Below are positions 8,048 through 16,722 of a stretch of 34,489 nt of DNA, one piece after another. The notes below the pieces were generated by a model, which ran no database searches, was not told the origin of the DNA, and was given only the letters and a program-made list of their open reading frames with translations. A program made the translations under genes and the position numbers. The DNA is from Halalkalicoccus subterraneus. GTDB lineage: Archaea; Halobacteriota; Halobacteria; Halobacteriales; Halalkalicoccaceae. Location of the stretch: positions 1 through 34,489 of the forward strand of contig NZ_RDQG01000063.1 in NCBI RefSeq assembly GCF_003697815.1. Direction: 5' to 3'. Position 1 is the first letter of the stretch, and every line of letters begins with the position of its first letter.

Positions 8048-9060
8048 CAGCGCGCCTCCCCCGCGAGGCGGGTGGGTTCGTCGGGCTCGTCGGCTTCGTG
8101 GGATTCCTCGGACGCCTCCGCGTCGTCGCTCCCGCCCTGGCCCTCGGTGAGTTCGACGAATATCTCCTCCAACGACGTGCGCGAGATCTCGATATCCGTG
8201 ATCTCGTGGCCCCGCGCTTCGAGCGCGTTGAGCAGGCGTGGCGCGACCCGACCGCCACCGCCGGCGACGCGCGCGACGAGGTGACTCCCCTCCAGTCGGA
8301 CCTCCTCGACGGCCTCGATCTCGCGGTCGATATCCGGCGCGCTCGCGGGCGGGTCGCGCAGTTCGACGGAGACCGTATCGCTTCCACGCGCCATGAGTTC
8401 GTCGGGCGTCGCGACCGTGACCTTTCGGCCCGCGTCCATGATCGCGACCCGGTCACAGAGGCGTTCGGCCTCCTCGATGTAGTGGGTGGTCAGCAGGATC
8501 GTCGTCCCCTCGTCGTTCAGCCGGTTGATCACCTCCCAGAGGTCGTGGCGCAACTGGACGTCGACGCCCGCGGTCGGCTCGTCGAGGATCAGGAGGTCGG
8601 GCTCGGTCACGATCGCGCGCGCGAGGAGCAGCCGACGCTTCATCCCGCCCGAGAGCCAGTCGAAGCGGGTGTTTCGCTTCTCGTAGATCCCGACGAGCTT
8701 CAGCGCCTCGTCCGCGCGGCGTTCGGCCTCCTCGCCGCTGATACCGTGATAGCCCGCCTTGTGCAGCAGCACCTCGCGGATCGGGAAAAAGCGGTCGACG
8801 TTGAACTCCTGGGGGGCGAGCCCGATGGAGTCGCGCACCTCCCGGTAGTCGTCCTCGACGTCGTTGCCGAACACGCGCACCTCGCCGCCGGTCTTTCTGA
8901 CGAGTCCGACCAGCGTGTTGATGAACGTGGTCTTGCCCGCGCCGTTCGGTCCGAGCAGTCCGAAGAACTCCCCGGCCTCGATCGACAGGGAGAGACCGTC
9001 CAGCGCCCGGACGTCGTCGTACTCCTTTTCGAGTCCTCTCGCTTCGATCGCCAGTGTCAT
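8047..9060 (-). CDS. ABC transporter ATP-binding protein (ABC-2 exporter)
   Basis: A 337-residue ATPase driving the adjacent permease. Seen: Walker A GPNGAGKTT (residues 37-45), Q-loop APQEFN, signature LSGGMKRR near 137, Walker B LLILDEPTAGVD near 155 and switch His in LLTTHYIEEAERL. The roughly 100-residue tail after position 230 is the regulatory domain typical of DrrA/CcmA-like exporters, ending in an acidic low-complexity stretch. First gene of a two-gene operon with a TATA box 26 nt upstream. Confidence 0.93.
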   Translation of the reverse strand: MTLAIEARGLEKEYDDVRALDGLSLSIEAGEFFGLLGPNGAGKTTFINTLVGLVRKTGGEVRVFGNDVEDDYREVRDSIGLAPQEFNVDRFFPIREVLLHKAGYHGISGEEAERRADEALKLVGIYEKRNTRFDWLSGGMKRRLLLARAIVTEPDLLILDEPTAGVDVQLRHDLWEVINRLNDEGTTILLTTHYIEEAERLCDRVAIMDAGRKVTVATPDELMARGSDTVSVELRDPPASAPDIDREIEAVEEVRLEGSHLVARVAGGGGRVAPRLLNALEARGHEITDIEISRTSLEEIFVELTEGQGGSDDAEASEESHEADEPDEPTRLAGEAR

Positions 9061-9082
9061 TACCGGGTCGAGGCGCTCGCAA

Positions 9083-9090
9083 CGATAAAG
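9083..9090 (-). promoter_or_regulatory. TATA box of the ABC exporter operon
   Basis: CTTTATCG on the minus strand, centred about 26 nt before the ATG at 9060, indicating a leaderless transcript. Confidence 0.6.
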
Positions 9091-9108
9091 CGCGACGGAT
9101 GCGGAAGC

Positions 9109-10743
9109 CTATTCGAGATAGCCAAGATCCGAAAGCCGACCCTCGACGTCCCCATCGGCGGTGGTCGTTCGAGTCCCCGCCTCGCGTTCGGGATACGTCA
9201 TCTCGTCGGACGGTGGAACCAGCCCCAGGGGCTCGCCGTCCATGCGGTCGCTCCGGGGAACCCCGAGCGCGGAGAGGACCGTCGGGGCGATGTCGAGGAG
9301 GTGGGCACCCGATATCTCCTCGTCCCCGTCCCCGGTTTCGATGCCGGGGCCCGCCGCCATCACGACGCCGTCGAGCTTGTGGTTCCACGGCTCGGCGGGC
9401 GAGGCAAACAGCTCGTCGCGTAGTTGGGCCGAGAGGAAGTAGTTCCAGTCGTTGGGTACGGTCATGACGTCGACCGCGCGATCGACGTTCGGCCCCTCGA
9501 AGTACTCCTCGACGCGCGCGACGTCCTCGAAGACGCGCTCGCCGTCCGGGGCGCGAACCCCCGAAAGTAGCCCGATCAGTTCGTCGCGTACGTCCTCGTA
9601 CTCCTCAGGGGAAACGACGCCCTCCGGATCGCGCCCTTCGAGGTTGATCCGGACGCCCGTCTCGACGCGCGAACGCATGTAGGCGGCCGAGGCGGCGAAG
9701 TCGACCTGTTCGTCGGAGGCCTTGACGATTCCGGCGGGCGCATGGCGTTTCGCCAGGTCGTTGAGACCGACGCGTTCGAGCGTCCGACCGATTTTCCTGG
9801 TCGTCACGCCGAAGTTCGCGGCGGACGCGACTCCGCGTTCGAGCAGCGTCGGTTCGCGCTCGGTCGTCTCCTCGCCCTTCCTGAGCGACTGCTCACGAAC
9901 CGTCTGCCAGGAGGGCATCCCCGCAGCACTGCGGGTCGTCTCGACGTATCCGTGCCCCCTGAGGAAGGTGTTGAGGCGGAATTCGCTGCCCTCGTACTTC
10001 CCGAGGCCGTGGTCGCTCACGAGCAGCGCGACGTTCGGATCCGTCTCCTCGAGGATCCGCTCGACCTCCCGGTCGACCGCCTCGTAGATCTCCGTGACCA
10101 GCTCCTCCTGGTAGCCGTACTGGTGAAAGACCGTGTCGGTGACCTGGAACTGGACGAACCCGAAATCGGGCTCGAACCTCTCGGCGAGATACAGGAACGC
10201 GTCGCTTCGCATCGAGACCGAATCGACGTACTCCTCGAAGGCGTCGGCCTCGCCGCCCGGCGTCGGATAGACGGTGTACTCGCCGATCGCCTCGCGGACC
10301 TCCTCAAGGATCCCCTCGGGATGGGAGGGCGGGTTTTCGGGGGCAGTGAAGCCGGGGATGACCGCCCCGTCGATCTCGCTTGGCGGGTAGGTCATCGGAA
10401 CGTTGACGACGACGCTTCGCTTGTCGTGGTGGTCAAGCAGTTCCCACAGCGAGTGTTCGTCGACCGAACTCGCGTTCGCGACCCCCCAGTCGTAGCCGTC
10501 GTAGGTCAGAAAGTCGAACACGCCGTGTTTGCCGGGGTTCGTCCCCGTGTACAGCGAGGGCCACGCGCTGGCGGTCCACGGCGGGATCTGTGATTCGAGC
10601 GTCCCGCTCGGTTCCCCCTCCCAAATCGACTGGATCGTCGGTACGCGCCCCTCCTCGAACAACGGTTCGAGTATCCCCCGACTGCAGGCGTCGATCCCAA
10701 TCAACAGCGTATCGACGTCCCCCTCACTGTGGTCCGGTGTCAT
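9109..10743 (-). CDS. Alkaline-phosphatase-superfamily hydrolase (type I phosphodiesterase / nucleotide pyrophosphatase-like)
   Basis: A 544-residue metal-dependent phosphohydrolase or phosphotransferase. Seen: the first metal aspartate in LLIGIDACSRG (Asp18), the nucleophile region IPPWTASAWPSLYTGTNPG (candidate Thr57) followed by KHGVFDFL, and the second metal site LLVSDHGLGKYEG. A final metal-site region lies near the C-terminus (SGAHLLDIAPTVLSALG). There is no signal peptide, so it should act in the cytoplasm. Relatives act on nucleotides, phospholipid-like or glycan-phosphate substrates; the substrate here is unknown. The ABC exporter is encoded just downstream (48 nt) but has its own promoter, so no link is claimed. 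Confidence 0.85.
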   Translation of the reverse strand: MTPDHSEGDVDTLLIGIDACSRGILEPLFEEGRVPTIQSIWEGEPSGTLESQIPPWTASAWPSLYTGTNPGKHGVFDFLTYDGYDWGVANASSVDEHSLWELLDHHDKRSVVVNVPMTYPPSEIDGAVIPGFTAPENPPSHPEGILEEVREAIGEYTVYPTPGGEADAFEEYVDSVSMRSDAFLYLAERFEPDFGFVQFQVTDTVFHQYGYQEELVTEIYEAVDREVERILEETDPNVALLVSDHGLGKYEGSEFRLNTFLRGHGYVETTRSAAGMPSWQTVREQSLRKGEETTEREPTLLERGVASAANFGVTTRKIGRTLERVGLNDLAKRHAPAGIVKASDEQVDFAASAAYMRSRVETGVRINLEGRDPEGVVSPEEYEDVRDELIGLLSGVRAPDGERVFEDVARVEEYFEGPNVDRAVDVMTVPNDWNYFLSAQLRDELFASPAEPWNHKLDGVVMAAGPGIETGDGDEEISGAHLLDIAPTVLSALGVPRSDRMDGEPLGLVPPSDEMTYPEREAGTRTTTADGDVEGRLSDLGYLE

Positions 10744-10770
10744 GCGTATACCGAAGAACGGCTCGCGCCC

Positions 10771-10777
10771 TTATTAT
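10771..10777 (-). promoter_or_regulatory. TATA-like element of the phosphatase-superfamily gene
   Basis: ATAATAA on the minus strand, about 31 nt before the ATG at 10743. A transcript with a leader of only a few bases is expected. Confidence 0.5.
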
Positions 10778-10882
10778 GGATCATGTAATCCGACGAACGA
10801 GCGATTAGCTGGCACATAAACGCGGTCTATCGGACGGTCGGCGGGCGTTACTCGGCGCGTGCGGGAACCGATATGAGCGGGA

Positions 10883-10888
10883 TTTAAG
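10883..10888 (+). promoter_or_regulatory. TATA box of sucCD
   Basis: TTTAAG within GGGATTTAAGCGG, about 29-30 nt before the sucC ATG at 10915. It implies a very short or absent leader. Confidence 0.55.
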
Positions 10889-10914
10889 CGGTCACCGAAC
10901 ACGGGTATAGCTGC

Positions 10915-12060
10915 ATGAAGCTTCACGAATACCAAGCGAAGTCGGTGTTCGCCGACGCCGGGATCCCGACACCCGATTCGCAGCTCGCAGAAAGCACCGA
11001 CGAGGTGCTCGCTGCGGCCGAGTCGGTCGGCTACCCGGTCGCCGTCAAGGCGCAGGTACAGGTCGGCGGTCGCGGCAAGGCCGGCGGGATCGAACTCGTC
11101 GAGGACGACGAGGAGGCCCGCGAGGCCGCCGACTCGATCCTCGGGATGGACCTCAAGGGCTACACCGTCGATCGCGTGCTCGTCGAGGAGGCCGTCGACT
11201 TCGTCGACGAACTCTACGTCGGCGTAACGATGGACCGCGGCGAGGGGAAACCCGTCGCGATGGTCTCGGAGAAAGGTGGGGTGGACATCGAGTCGGTCGC
11301 AGAGGAGGACCCCGACGCGATCGCCCGCGAACACGTCGACCCCGCGTTCGGTCTCCAGCCGTACCAGGCCCGCCGCGCGGTCTACGACGCCGGGATCGAC
11401 CGCGAGGTCGCAAGCGACGTCTCGAGCGTACTCACGACGCTCTTTTCGCTCTGGGACGATCGGGACGCCAGCGACACGGAGATCAACCCGCTGATGGTCA
11501 CGAGCGACGGCGAAGTGATCGCTGCCGACGCCGTGATGAACATCGACGAGGACGCGCTGTTTCGCCAGTCCGAACTGGCCGAGATGGAGGAGGAGTCCTA
11601 CACCGACGACCTCGAACGAAAGGCCGGCGAGTACGGCTTCGATTACGTTCGATTGGAGGGCGACGTCGGCATCATCGGTAACGGTGCGGGTCTCGTGATG
11701 ACGACCCTCGACCTCGTCGATTACTATGGGGGCGAGCCCGCGAACTTCCTCGACGTCGGCGGCGGCGCGAAGGCAGACCGGATCGCCAACGCGCTTGACA
11801 TGGTCTTCTCCGACGAGAACGTCGAGTCGGTCGTGTTCAACATCTTCGGCGGCATTACTCGAGGGGATGAGGTCGCGAAAGGGATCAACAACGCCCTCGA
11901 ACAGTTCGAGGAGATCCCCAAACCGGTGGTCGTCCGGCTTGCGGGGACGAACGCCGAGGAGGGCATGGAGATCCTGAACGCGGATCTCGTGCAGGTCGAA
12001 CAGACATTGGAGGAAGCGGTTCAGCGTGCCGTCGAGAACGCACAGGAGGGAGACGCATGA
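10915..12060 (+). CDS. sucC: Succinyl-CoA synthetase (ADP-forming) beta subunit
   Basis: The 381-residue beta chain of the citric acid cycle enzyme that interconverts succinyl-CoA and succinate with ATP formation. Seen: [20 protein letters not shown] at the N-terminus, the ATP-grasp lysine region [17 protein letters not shown] (residues about 42-58), [19 protein letters not shown], the CoA/phosphate segment [10 protein letters not shown] and [14 protein letters not shown]. Length matches bacterial and archaeal SucC. Its TGA overlaps the sucD ATG (ATGA), so synthesis of the two subunits is coupled. Confidence 0.97.
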   Translation: MKLHEYQAKSVFADAGIPTPDSQLAESTDEVLAAAESVGYPVAVKAQVQVGGRGKAGGIELVEDDEEAREAADSILGMDLKGYTVDRVLVEEAVDFVDELYVGVTMDRGEGKPVAMVSEKGGVDIESVAEEDPDAIAREHVDPAFGLQPYQARRAVYDAGIDREVASDVSSVLTTLFSLWDDRDASDTEINPLMVTSDGEVIAADAVMNIDEDALFRQSELAEMEEESYTDDLERKAGEYGFDYVRLEGDVGIIGNGAGLVMTTLDLVDYYGGEPANFLDVGGGAKADRIANALDMVFSDENVESVVFNIFGGITRGDEVAKGINNALEQFEEIPKPVVVRLAGTNAEEGMEILNADLVQVEQTLEEAVQRAVENAQEGDA

Positions 12061-12926
12061 GCATTCTAGTCGACGACGACACCCGCGTGGTCGTACAGGG
12101 CATCACCGGCGGCGAGGGCAAGTTCCACGCCGAACAGATGATGGAGTACGGCACCAACGTCGTCGCGGGTGCGGTGCCCAACCGCGGCGGCCAAGAAGTA
12201 GCCGGCGTGCCGGTCTACGACACCGTCAGCCAAGCAGTCAGGGAGGAGGACGCCGACGCCTCGGTGATCTTCGTGCCGCCCGCGTTCGCCGCGGACGCCG
12301 TCTTCGAGTCGCTCGATTCGGAACTGGATCTGGCAGTGGCGATTACCGAGGGGATCCCGACCCAGGACATGAGCAAGGTCTACAAGCGCCTCTCGGAGGT
12401 CGATACCCGGCTGATCGGGCCGAACTGTCCGGGAATCATCACGCCCGGCGAGGCGAAGTTGGGCATCCTGCCGGGGGACATCTTCTCGGCGGGCAACGTC
12501 GGGCTCGTCTCGCGCTCTGGTACCCTGACCTACCAGGTCGTCGACAACCTCACGAACCGCGGACTCGGCCAGTCGACCGCGATCGGGATCGGTGGCGACC
12601 CGATCATCGGAACCTCCTTCGTCGACGCGCTCTCGACCTTCGAGGACGACCCCGAGACCGACGCGGTCGTCATGTGCGGCGAGATCGGCGGCGAGGACGA
12701 GGAGCAGGCCGCCGAGTTCATCGCCGACAACATGGACACCCCGGTCGCGGGCTTCATCGCCGGCCGGACCGCCCCGCCCGGAAAGCGGATGGGCCACGCC
12801 GGTGCGATCGTTTCGGGCAGCGGGACCGGTACCGCAGAATCGAAGATCGACGCGCTCAACGACGCCGGCGTCCCCGTCGGGGACACCCCCGAGGAGGTCG
12901 CCGACAACGTCGAGGAGCTGCTGTAG
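12057..12926 (+). CDS. sucD: Succinyl-CoA synthetase alpha subunit
   Basis: The 289-residue alpha chain carrying the phosphohistidine. Seen: [20 protein letters not shown] (CoA-binding Rossmann part), [38 protein letters not shown], and the active-site His in [15 protein letters not shown]. Cotranscribed with sucC. It ends three bases before the stop codon of the convergent gshA gene. Confidence 0.97.
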   Translation: MSILVDDDTRVVVQGITGGEGKFHAEQMMEYGTNVVAGAVPNRGGQEVAGVPVYDTVSQAVREEDADASVIFVPPAFAADAVFESLDSELDLAVAITEGIPTQDMSKVYKRLSEVDTRLIGPNCPGIITPGEAKLGILPGDIFSAGNVGLVSRSGTLTYQVVDNLTNRGLGQSTAIGIGGDPIIGTSFVDALSTFEDDPETDAVVMCGEIGGEDEEQAAEFIADNMDTPVAGFIAGRTAPPGKRMGHAGAIVSGSGTGTAESKIDALNDAGVPVGDTPEEVADNVEELL

Positions 12927-12929
12927 CCC

Positions 12930-14033
12930 TCAGGCGTTCTGTTTTCGGTGCACGCGCTGTCCGCGCCCGGAGAGCCGGGCGACGTCGCGTTCGAGTGCGG
13001 CCGCGTACTCGAGCCGAAGCGTGCGGGCGTCGGTGTCGTCGATCGACGCTCCCGTATCGATCCGCCGTGTGAGCGGATCGTAGGCCCCGGTGTCGAACCC
13101 CATCCGCTCGAGGTATTCGCGGACACGATCCGATTCGAGCCCCTCGTGAATCGCGGCGTCGGTGTACTCGCGAACGGCCTCGAACTCCGGAAGCGTGATC
13201 GTATCGTCGGTGACGAGCCCGAGGTCGCCCTCAACGCGGACATCCACCTGGCTCGCCTCGTCCACCAGTGGGTACATCTCGCCCGCGAGCTGGAGGATCT
13301 GGCTCGGGAGCGTGGCGTCGGGCGAGCGCCATTCGACGGTCGGGAAACACTTGCGCAGCCGTATCGGCGTCCAGATCGCATCGTCGGCCGTGAAGCACGC
13401 CTCGAACTCCTCGTCGGAGACACCGACATCCATCGCCGCCCGTTCGAACTCGGCGTAGCGCCGTTCGAGCCGGTCGTCCCACTCGGCGACGCTCCCGGCG
13501 TAGTTCCAGAGCTGACCGTGATCGGGGAACTTCTCGTACCCCTTCTTCCGGTAGATGTAGGGACGCGCGCCGGCGGCGACCCGCTGGCCCCTGTAGTACG
13601 GCGAGGAGTTCACCAACGCGAGTGCGGGATCGAGCGCGGTCAGCGTGTTCAACTGGTCGACGACGCGGCGCTTCTCGAAGTGAATGTGCGTGCCCGCACA
13701 GTGTTTCGCGTACTCGAAATCGTCGCCGAGAACCCGCTCTTGGATCCGGGTTCTGTCGCCGGGCAGCTGTTCGATCGCATCTGAGGCCAGGGGCGTCGCC
13801 AACGGGACGAGTCCCTTACCACGCGACCTCGCCTCGCGCAGCGTTTCCTCTAACAGCCCGGTGAACTGCGTGGCGAGATCGGTGACTGACTCACACGGTG
13901 TCGTCTTGATTTCGAGGAGACAGTCGACGAACTCCTCTTCGACCTGTGGCGAGATCCCCGTCAGGCTACCGGGCGTACACAGCTCGCCCTCCCGGTCGAT
14001 CACCCAGTACTCGACTTCGACGCTCGTTTTCAT
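12930..14033 (-). CDS. gshA: Glutamate-cysteine ligase (gamma-glutamylcysteine synthetase), haloarchaeal type
   Basis: A 367-residue GCS2/YbdK-like ligase that joins glutamate and cysteine. In haloarchaea gamma-glutamylcysteine is the main low-molecular-weight thiol (established for the group). Seen: the N-terminal TSVEVEYWVIDREGEL, the active-site segment CAGTHIHFEKRRV and FPTVEWRSPDATLP, where metal and ATP ligands sit in the fold. ATG 14033 was chosen because the product then starts at the conserved first strand. The 91 extra in-frame codons up to 14306 are Arg/Ser-rich and cross a TATA-like site. A thiol-forming enzyme is relevant to an arsenic-exposed cell, but the gene is 11 kb from the ars island. 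Confidence 0.85.
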   Translation of the reverse strand: MKTSVEVEYWVIDREGELCTPGSLTGISPQVEEEFVDCLLEIKTTPCESVTDLATQFTGLLEETLREARSRGKGLVPLATPLASDAIEQLPGDRTRIQERVLGDDFEYAKHCAGTHIHFEKRRVVDQLNTLTALDPALALVNSSPYYRGQRVAAGARPYIYRKKGYEKFPDHGQLWNYAGSVAEWDDRLERRYAEFERAAMDVGVSDEEFEACFTADDAIWTPIRLRKCFPTVEWRSPDATLPSQILQLAGEMYPLVDEASQVDVRVEGDLGLVTDDTITLPEFEAVREYTDAAIHEGLESDRVREYLERMGFDTGAYDPLTRRIDTGASIDDTDARTLRLEYAAALERDVARLSGRGQRVHRKQNA

Positions 14034-14148
14034 TGTGTTGGTTGGCTCCGTGACCGCATCACCCGCGCTTGTTCGTCGACAACGATGCACCGCCACGGTG
14101 GCGCCGTGTGGGTCGGTCCGGGATCGAGTGTCTCGAAGACCGTCCGTG

Positions 14149-14232
14149 CTACTTCGGTGGATCGAGCGATGATACACCCCCGGACTCCGTGATCCCGACA
14201 TCCATGACGGACGAATCGAATGGTTCGACCAT
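14149..14232 (-). CDS. Small leaderless ORF upstream of gshA, possibly frameshifted
   Basis: ATG 14232 starts an acidic 27-residue frame (MVEPFDSSVMDVGITESG ... SLDPPK) ending at TAG 14149. A TATA element at 14254-14262 is about 26 nt upstream, ideal for a leaderless start. Near the stop another frame continues with protein-like sequence (STEVARTVFETLDPGP, then PPWRCIVVDEQARV) and ends in a TGA overlapping the gshA ATG. The two parts would join into one protein of about 70 residues with a single frame change. It may be an intact mini-gene, a frameshifted small gene, or chance. No family recognised. Confidence 0.35.
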   Translation of the reverse strand: MVEPFDSSVMDVGITESGGVSSLDPPK

Positions 14233-14253
14233 GTAGTTAGAATGTATCGACAG

Positions 14254-14262
14254 TTAATAAAT
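14254..14262 (-). promoter_or_regulatory. TATA box serving the small ORF and probably gshA
   Basis: ATTTATTAA on the minus strand, the strongest AT-rich element in the gap. It is centred about 26 nt before ATG 14232. It is about 225 nt from the gshA ATG, so gshA would have a long leader or be read after the small ORF. Confidence 0.55.
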
Positions 14263-14371
14263 CTAAGTGTGCGGACTATCCATCCACGAACGGTCCTATT
14301 CGGCATACTTTAGAATACAGACGTCAACACAGCCACCGACATCACCTGGTCGATCGGTTACGCTCTCGGCA

Positions 14372-15520
14372 TTACAACACCCGGGTCAGATCATCGAGTT
14401 CGATCGTCCTCGCGTCCACCTCGGTCTCGCTCGACTCCTTGAACCCGTTGCCGGTGAGGATCGTTACGACCCGTTCACCCGTGACGATCTCGTCGCGTTC
14501 GGCCAGTCGTTCGAGGCCCGCGTACGCGACCGCCGAGGAGGCCTCGACGCGGAACCCCCCTGCGTGTGCGAGCCGCCGCTGGGCGCTACGGGTTTCCTGG
14601 TCGGAGACCGAGATCGCCCCGCCGTCCGTATCGCGCAGCGCCGCAAGCGCCCGGTTTCCGCTGGGCGGGTCGGCGTTGGCGATCGAGTAGGCGATCGTCC
14701 CTTCAGCCTCGACCGGTTCCACTTCCGTTTCGCCCGCCTCGAACGTCCGAACGATCGGGTCGCAGGCACTCGACTGACAGGCGTACAACCGCGGGAACTG
14801 CTCGATCAGCCCGGCAACTCGGAGTTCGGAAAGCGCCCGCCAGATGCCGCTCAACTGGCCGCCACTGGAGACGGGAAGCACGATCGCGTCGGGGACCTCG
14901 GGCGAGAACGCCTCACAGATCTCGAACGCGACCGTCCGCTGGCCCGCAACCCGAAGCGGTGTATCGGAGTTGACGAACTCGACCTCCTCGATTCTCAGGG
15001 ATTCTTCGTAGAGACGGCCGTAGTCGCCCTCGACGCGCAGGATATCGGGCTCGTAGTGTGCGATGTGCGAGAGGCGTTCGTCGGGGATGTCGCCGGGAAC
15101 GCAGACCGTACAGTCCAGCCCGGAACCGGCGGCACAGGCGGCGGTGCTCATCGCCATATTGCCGTGTGAGACGGTTCCGAGGCGGTCGATCCCGTTCTCG
15201 CGGGCGTAGGAAACCGCCAGCGCGCTGCCGCGGTCCTTGAAGCTCCCCGTCGGGTTCTGGCCCTCGTCCTTCAGGTACAGTTCGACGCCGCCGAGGTCGA
15301 GGCGTGGCGTCCGTACCAGCGGCGTGCCGCCGGCGGCCGCCGCGACGCCCGAGGGACGTTCGGCGGGAAGCACGTCGGCGTAGCGCCACATCCCCGGATC
15401 GCGCCCGGCGGGCCACTCGAAGCGCTCGGGTTCGAACCAGAGGGGCTCGCCGCAGGGACAGCGTTTTCGCTCGTCGAAGTCGAACGAACGGCCGCAGTCG
15501 TAACACTGGACGGTCGTCAT
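14372..15520 (-). CDS. thrC: Threonine synthase (PLP-dependent), zinc-ribbon type
   Basis: A 382-residue fold-type II PLP enzyme expected to convert O-phosphohomoserine to threonine. An N-terminal Cys4 ribbon (CYDC at 6-9, CPCG at 21-24) precedes the catalytic domain. The PLP lysine is in NPTGSFKDRG (Lys95). The phosphate-binding loop is LPVSSGGQLSGI, and the substrate loop reads SHGNMAMSTAA where SSGNxxxS is usual. That variation is a reason for caution, because haloarchaea encode several threonine synthase paralogues and some may act on other substrates. A T-rich element lies about 25 nt upstream (15541-15548). Confidence 0.8.
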   Translation of the reverse strand: MTTVQCYDCGRSFDFDERKRCPCGEPLWFEPERFEWPAGRDPGMWRYADVLPAERPSGVAAAAGGTPLVRTPRLDLGGVELYLKDEGQNPTGSFKDRGSALAVSYARENGIDRLGTVSHGNMAMSTAACAAGSGLDCTVCVPGDIPDERLSHIAHYEPDILRVEGDYGRLYEESLRIEEVEFVNSDTPLRVAGQRTVAFEICEAFSPEVPDAIVLPVSSGGQLSGIWRALSELRVAGLIEQFPRLYACQSSACDPIVRTFEAGETEVEPVEAEGTIAYSIANADPPSGNRALAALRDTDGGAISVSDQETRSAQRRLAHAGGFRVEASSAVAYAGLERLAERDEIVTGERVVTILTGNGFKESSETEVDARTIELDDLTRVL

Positions 15521-15558
15521 ACCGCACGCGACGACGACTGGGAAAAAGAGCCTGCTGG

Positions 15559-16320
15559 TCAGAGGTACGCGGCGTCCCAGCGCGTCGCCTTACGCGTGTT
15601 GCCACACTCGTTACAGACGACCCGACCCGAGGCGTCCATCGCGTTGTCGAAGCTCTCGCAGGCCGAGCAGAACCAGCCGTAGCGCTTCTCCAAGCTCTCG
15701 TCCATGTACGACACGTGGAAGGCGCCCCGCGATCCCACGGAGGCCTCCCGGTAGGCGACGTAGAGGGTGTTGCCCTCCTCGTCCTCGTGGGGTTCGACCG
15801 CGCGACGGTACTGCTCGCCCTCGGGAACGTCGACCCAGACGTTCTCGGTGTGCTCCTCGCCGGCGATCTCCTGGGTGTGGGTGTAGGCGTCGTCGTAGCC
15901 CCGGCGCTCGTAGAACTCGTTGCCGGGTTCGTTCTCCGCGAAGACGAACCCCTTGAAGCGGTCGATCCCTTGTTCCTCGAAAATGTCGCGGACGTGCTCG
16001 TAGAGTTGCGAACCGTAGCCCTCGCCGCGGTGGTCGGGATCGACGTGCAGCCAGTGGATCTCGCCGACGCGCTCGGGGAACTCGACGAGGTAACACTGCG
16101 CGAAGGCGACGATCTCCCCGTCGACCTCGACGACGGGAATGTAGACGTCGTCGGCCTCGTCGGAGATCAGCTCCTCGAGGCGACCGTCGCCGTACCACTG
16201 CTCGACGGCGTCGTCGATGGTTTCCTCGTCCAGGAAGTCCGCGTAGGAGTCCTGTAGCGAGCGGCGAGCCACTTCGCGGACCGCCTCGACGTCCGAGCGC
16301 GTTGCGTCTCTCAGTTCCAT
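15559..16320 (-). CDS. GNAT family N-acetyltransferase with C-terminal zinc-ribbon (DUF5816-like) domain
   Basis: A 253-residue protein. Residues 1-150 form a GNAT fold: VGEIHWLHVDPDHRGEGYGS contains the acetyl-CoA pyrophosphate loop (R/Q-x-x-G-x-G/A), followed by FVFAENEPGNEFYERRGY. Residues about 165-253 hold a separate domain with paired cysteines (FCSACESF near 219 and VCNECGN near 238) that look like a zinc ribbon, matching the DUF5816 module often fused to GNATs in haloarchaea. Substrate unknown. The TATA box is 25 nt upstream. Confidence 0.85.
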   Translation of the reverse strand: MELRDATRSDVEAVREVARRSLQDSYADFLDEETIDDAVEQWYGDGRLEELISDEADDVYIPVVEVDGEIVAFAQCYLVEFPERVGEIHWLHVDPDHRGEGYGSQLYEHVRDIFEEQGIDRFKGFVFAENEPGNEFYERRGYDDAYTHTQEIAGEEHTENVWVDVPEGEQYRRAVEPHEDEEGNTLYVAYREASVGSRGAFHVSYMDESLEKRYGWFCSACESFDNAMDASGRVVCNECGNTRKATRWDAAYL

Positions 16321-16341
16321 ACCTCGATTGTGGCGGCTCGC

Positions 16342-16349
16342 TACTAAAC
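16342..16349 (-). promoter_or_regulatory. TATA box of the GNAT gene
   Basis: GTTTAGTA on the minus strand, centred about 25 nt before ATG 16320; a leaderless arrangement. Confidence 0.6.
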
Positions 16350-16411
16350 TGTTTTCCGCGAGCGTCGTCAGCTAGTGGCGCTCCCCGTGGCGGCGGACCG
16401 CCGAGGAAGGC

Positions 16412-16418
16412 TTATGAA
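16412..16418 (+). promoter_or_regulatory. TATA box of the 44-residue membrane protein gene
   Basis: TTATGAA preceded by a purine-rich BRE-like GAGGAAGGC, centred 25 nt before ATG 16440. It fixes the start at 16440 instead of the upstream in-frame Pro/Gly-rich extension. Confidence 0.65.
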
Positions 16419-16439
16419 CCGCCGCCGACACCTCCGGGT

Positions 16440-16574
16440 ATGTTAGAGGAGGAGCTCGGGTTCGAGCGCGAGAAGCTCTCGCCGATCGTCCCCGTCGTGA
16501 CGACCCTGCTGATTACCCTGTTCGTGATCGGGCTCCTCTATCGGCTCGTCGTCGCCGTCGGCCTCCTCGGCTAG
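16440..16574 (+). CDS. Small single-span membrane protein (44 residues)
   Basis: MLEEELGFEREKLSPIVPVV followed by one hydrophobic segment (about residues 18-42, TTLLITLFVIGLLYRLVVAV), ending VGLLG. The acidic cytoplasmic-type head and the single helix suggest a small membrane-anchored or subunit-like protein. No family recognised. The evidence that it is real is the TATA box at the correct spacing and the clean switch from charged to hydrophobic sequence. It precedes the DUF4129/DUF58 operon by 148 bases and might be a small partner of that membrane system (inference). Confidence 0.65.
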   Translation: MLEEELGFEREKLSPIVPVVTTLLITLFVIGLLYRLVVAVGLLG

Positions 16575-16722
16575 ACCGGGTCGACTCCGAGGAGCTCGCG
16601 GGGGACGGGCTACACTGGATCCGAACGGGAGAAAGCTTCTTGGAGCCGTCACGTCATTCGGCGCGTATACCGAGACGACGGCCGGTGGACCGGTCCCGCC
16701 CGGTCGGTCGGCCCCGCAACCG

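Larger units (their letters stand above)
14034..14371. other. Intergenic stretch upstream of gshA
   Basis: 338 bases between thrC and gshA, both minus strand. It contains an AT-rich promoter core (14254-14262), a 27-codon leaderless ORF (14149-14232) and, in a second frame, an open stretch of more than 60 codons whose TGA overlaps the gshA ATG. The left 100 bases after thrC (14271-14371) show no gene. Confidence 0.5.

Noticed and set aside
14034-14306. In-frame N-terminal extension of gshA by 91 codons
   Set aside because: Arg/Ser/Thr-rich, without conserved strands, and it begins upstream of the TATA element at 14254-14262. The conserved family start is at ATG 14033.
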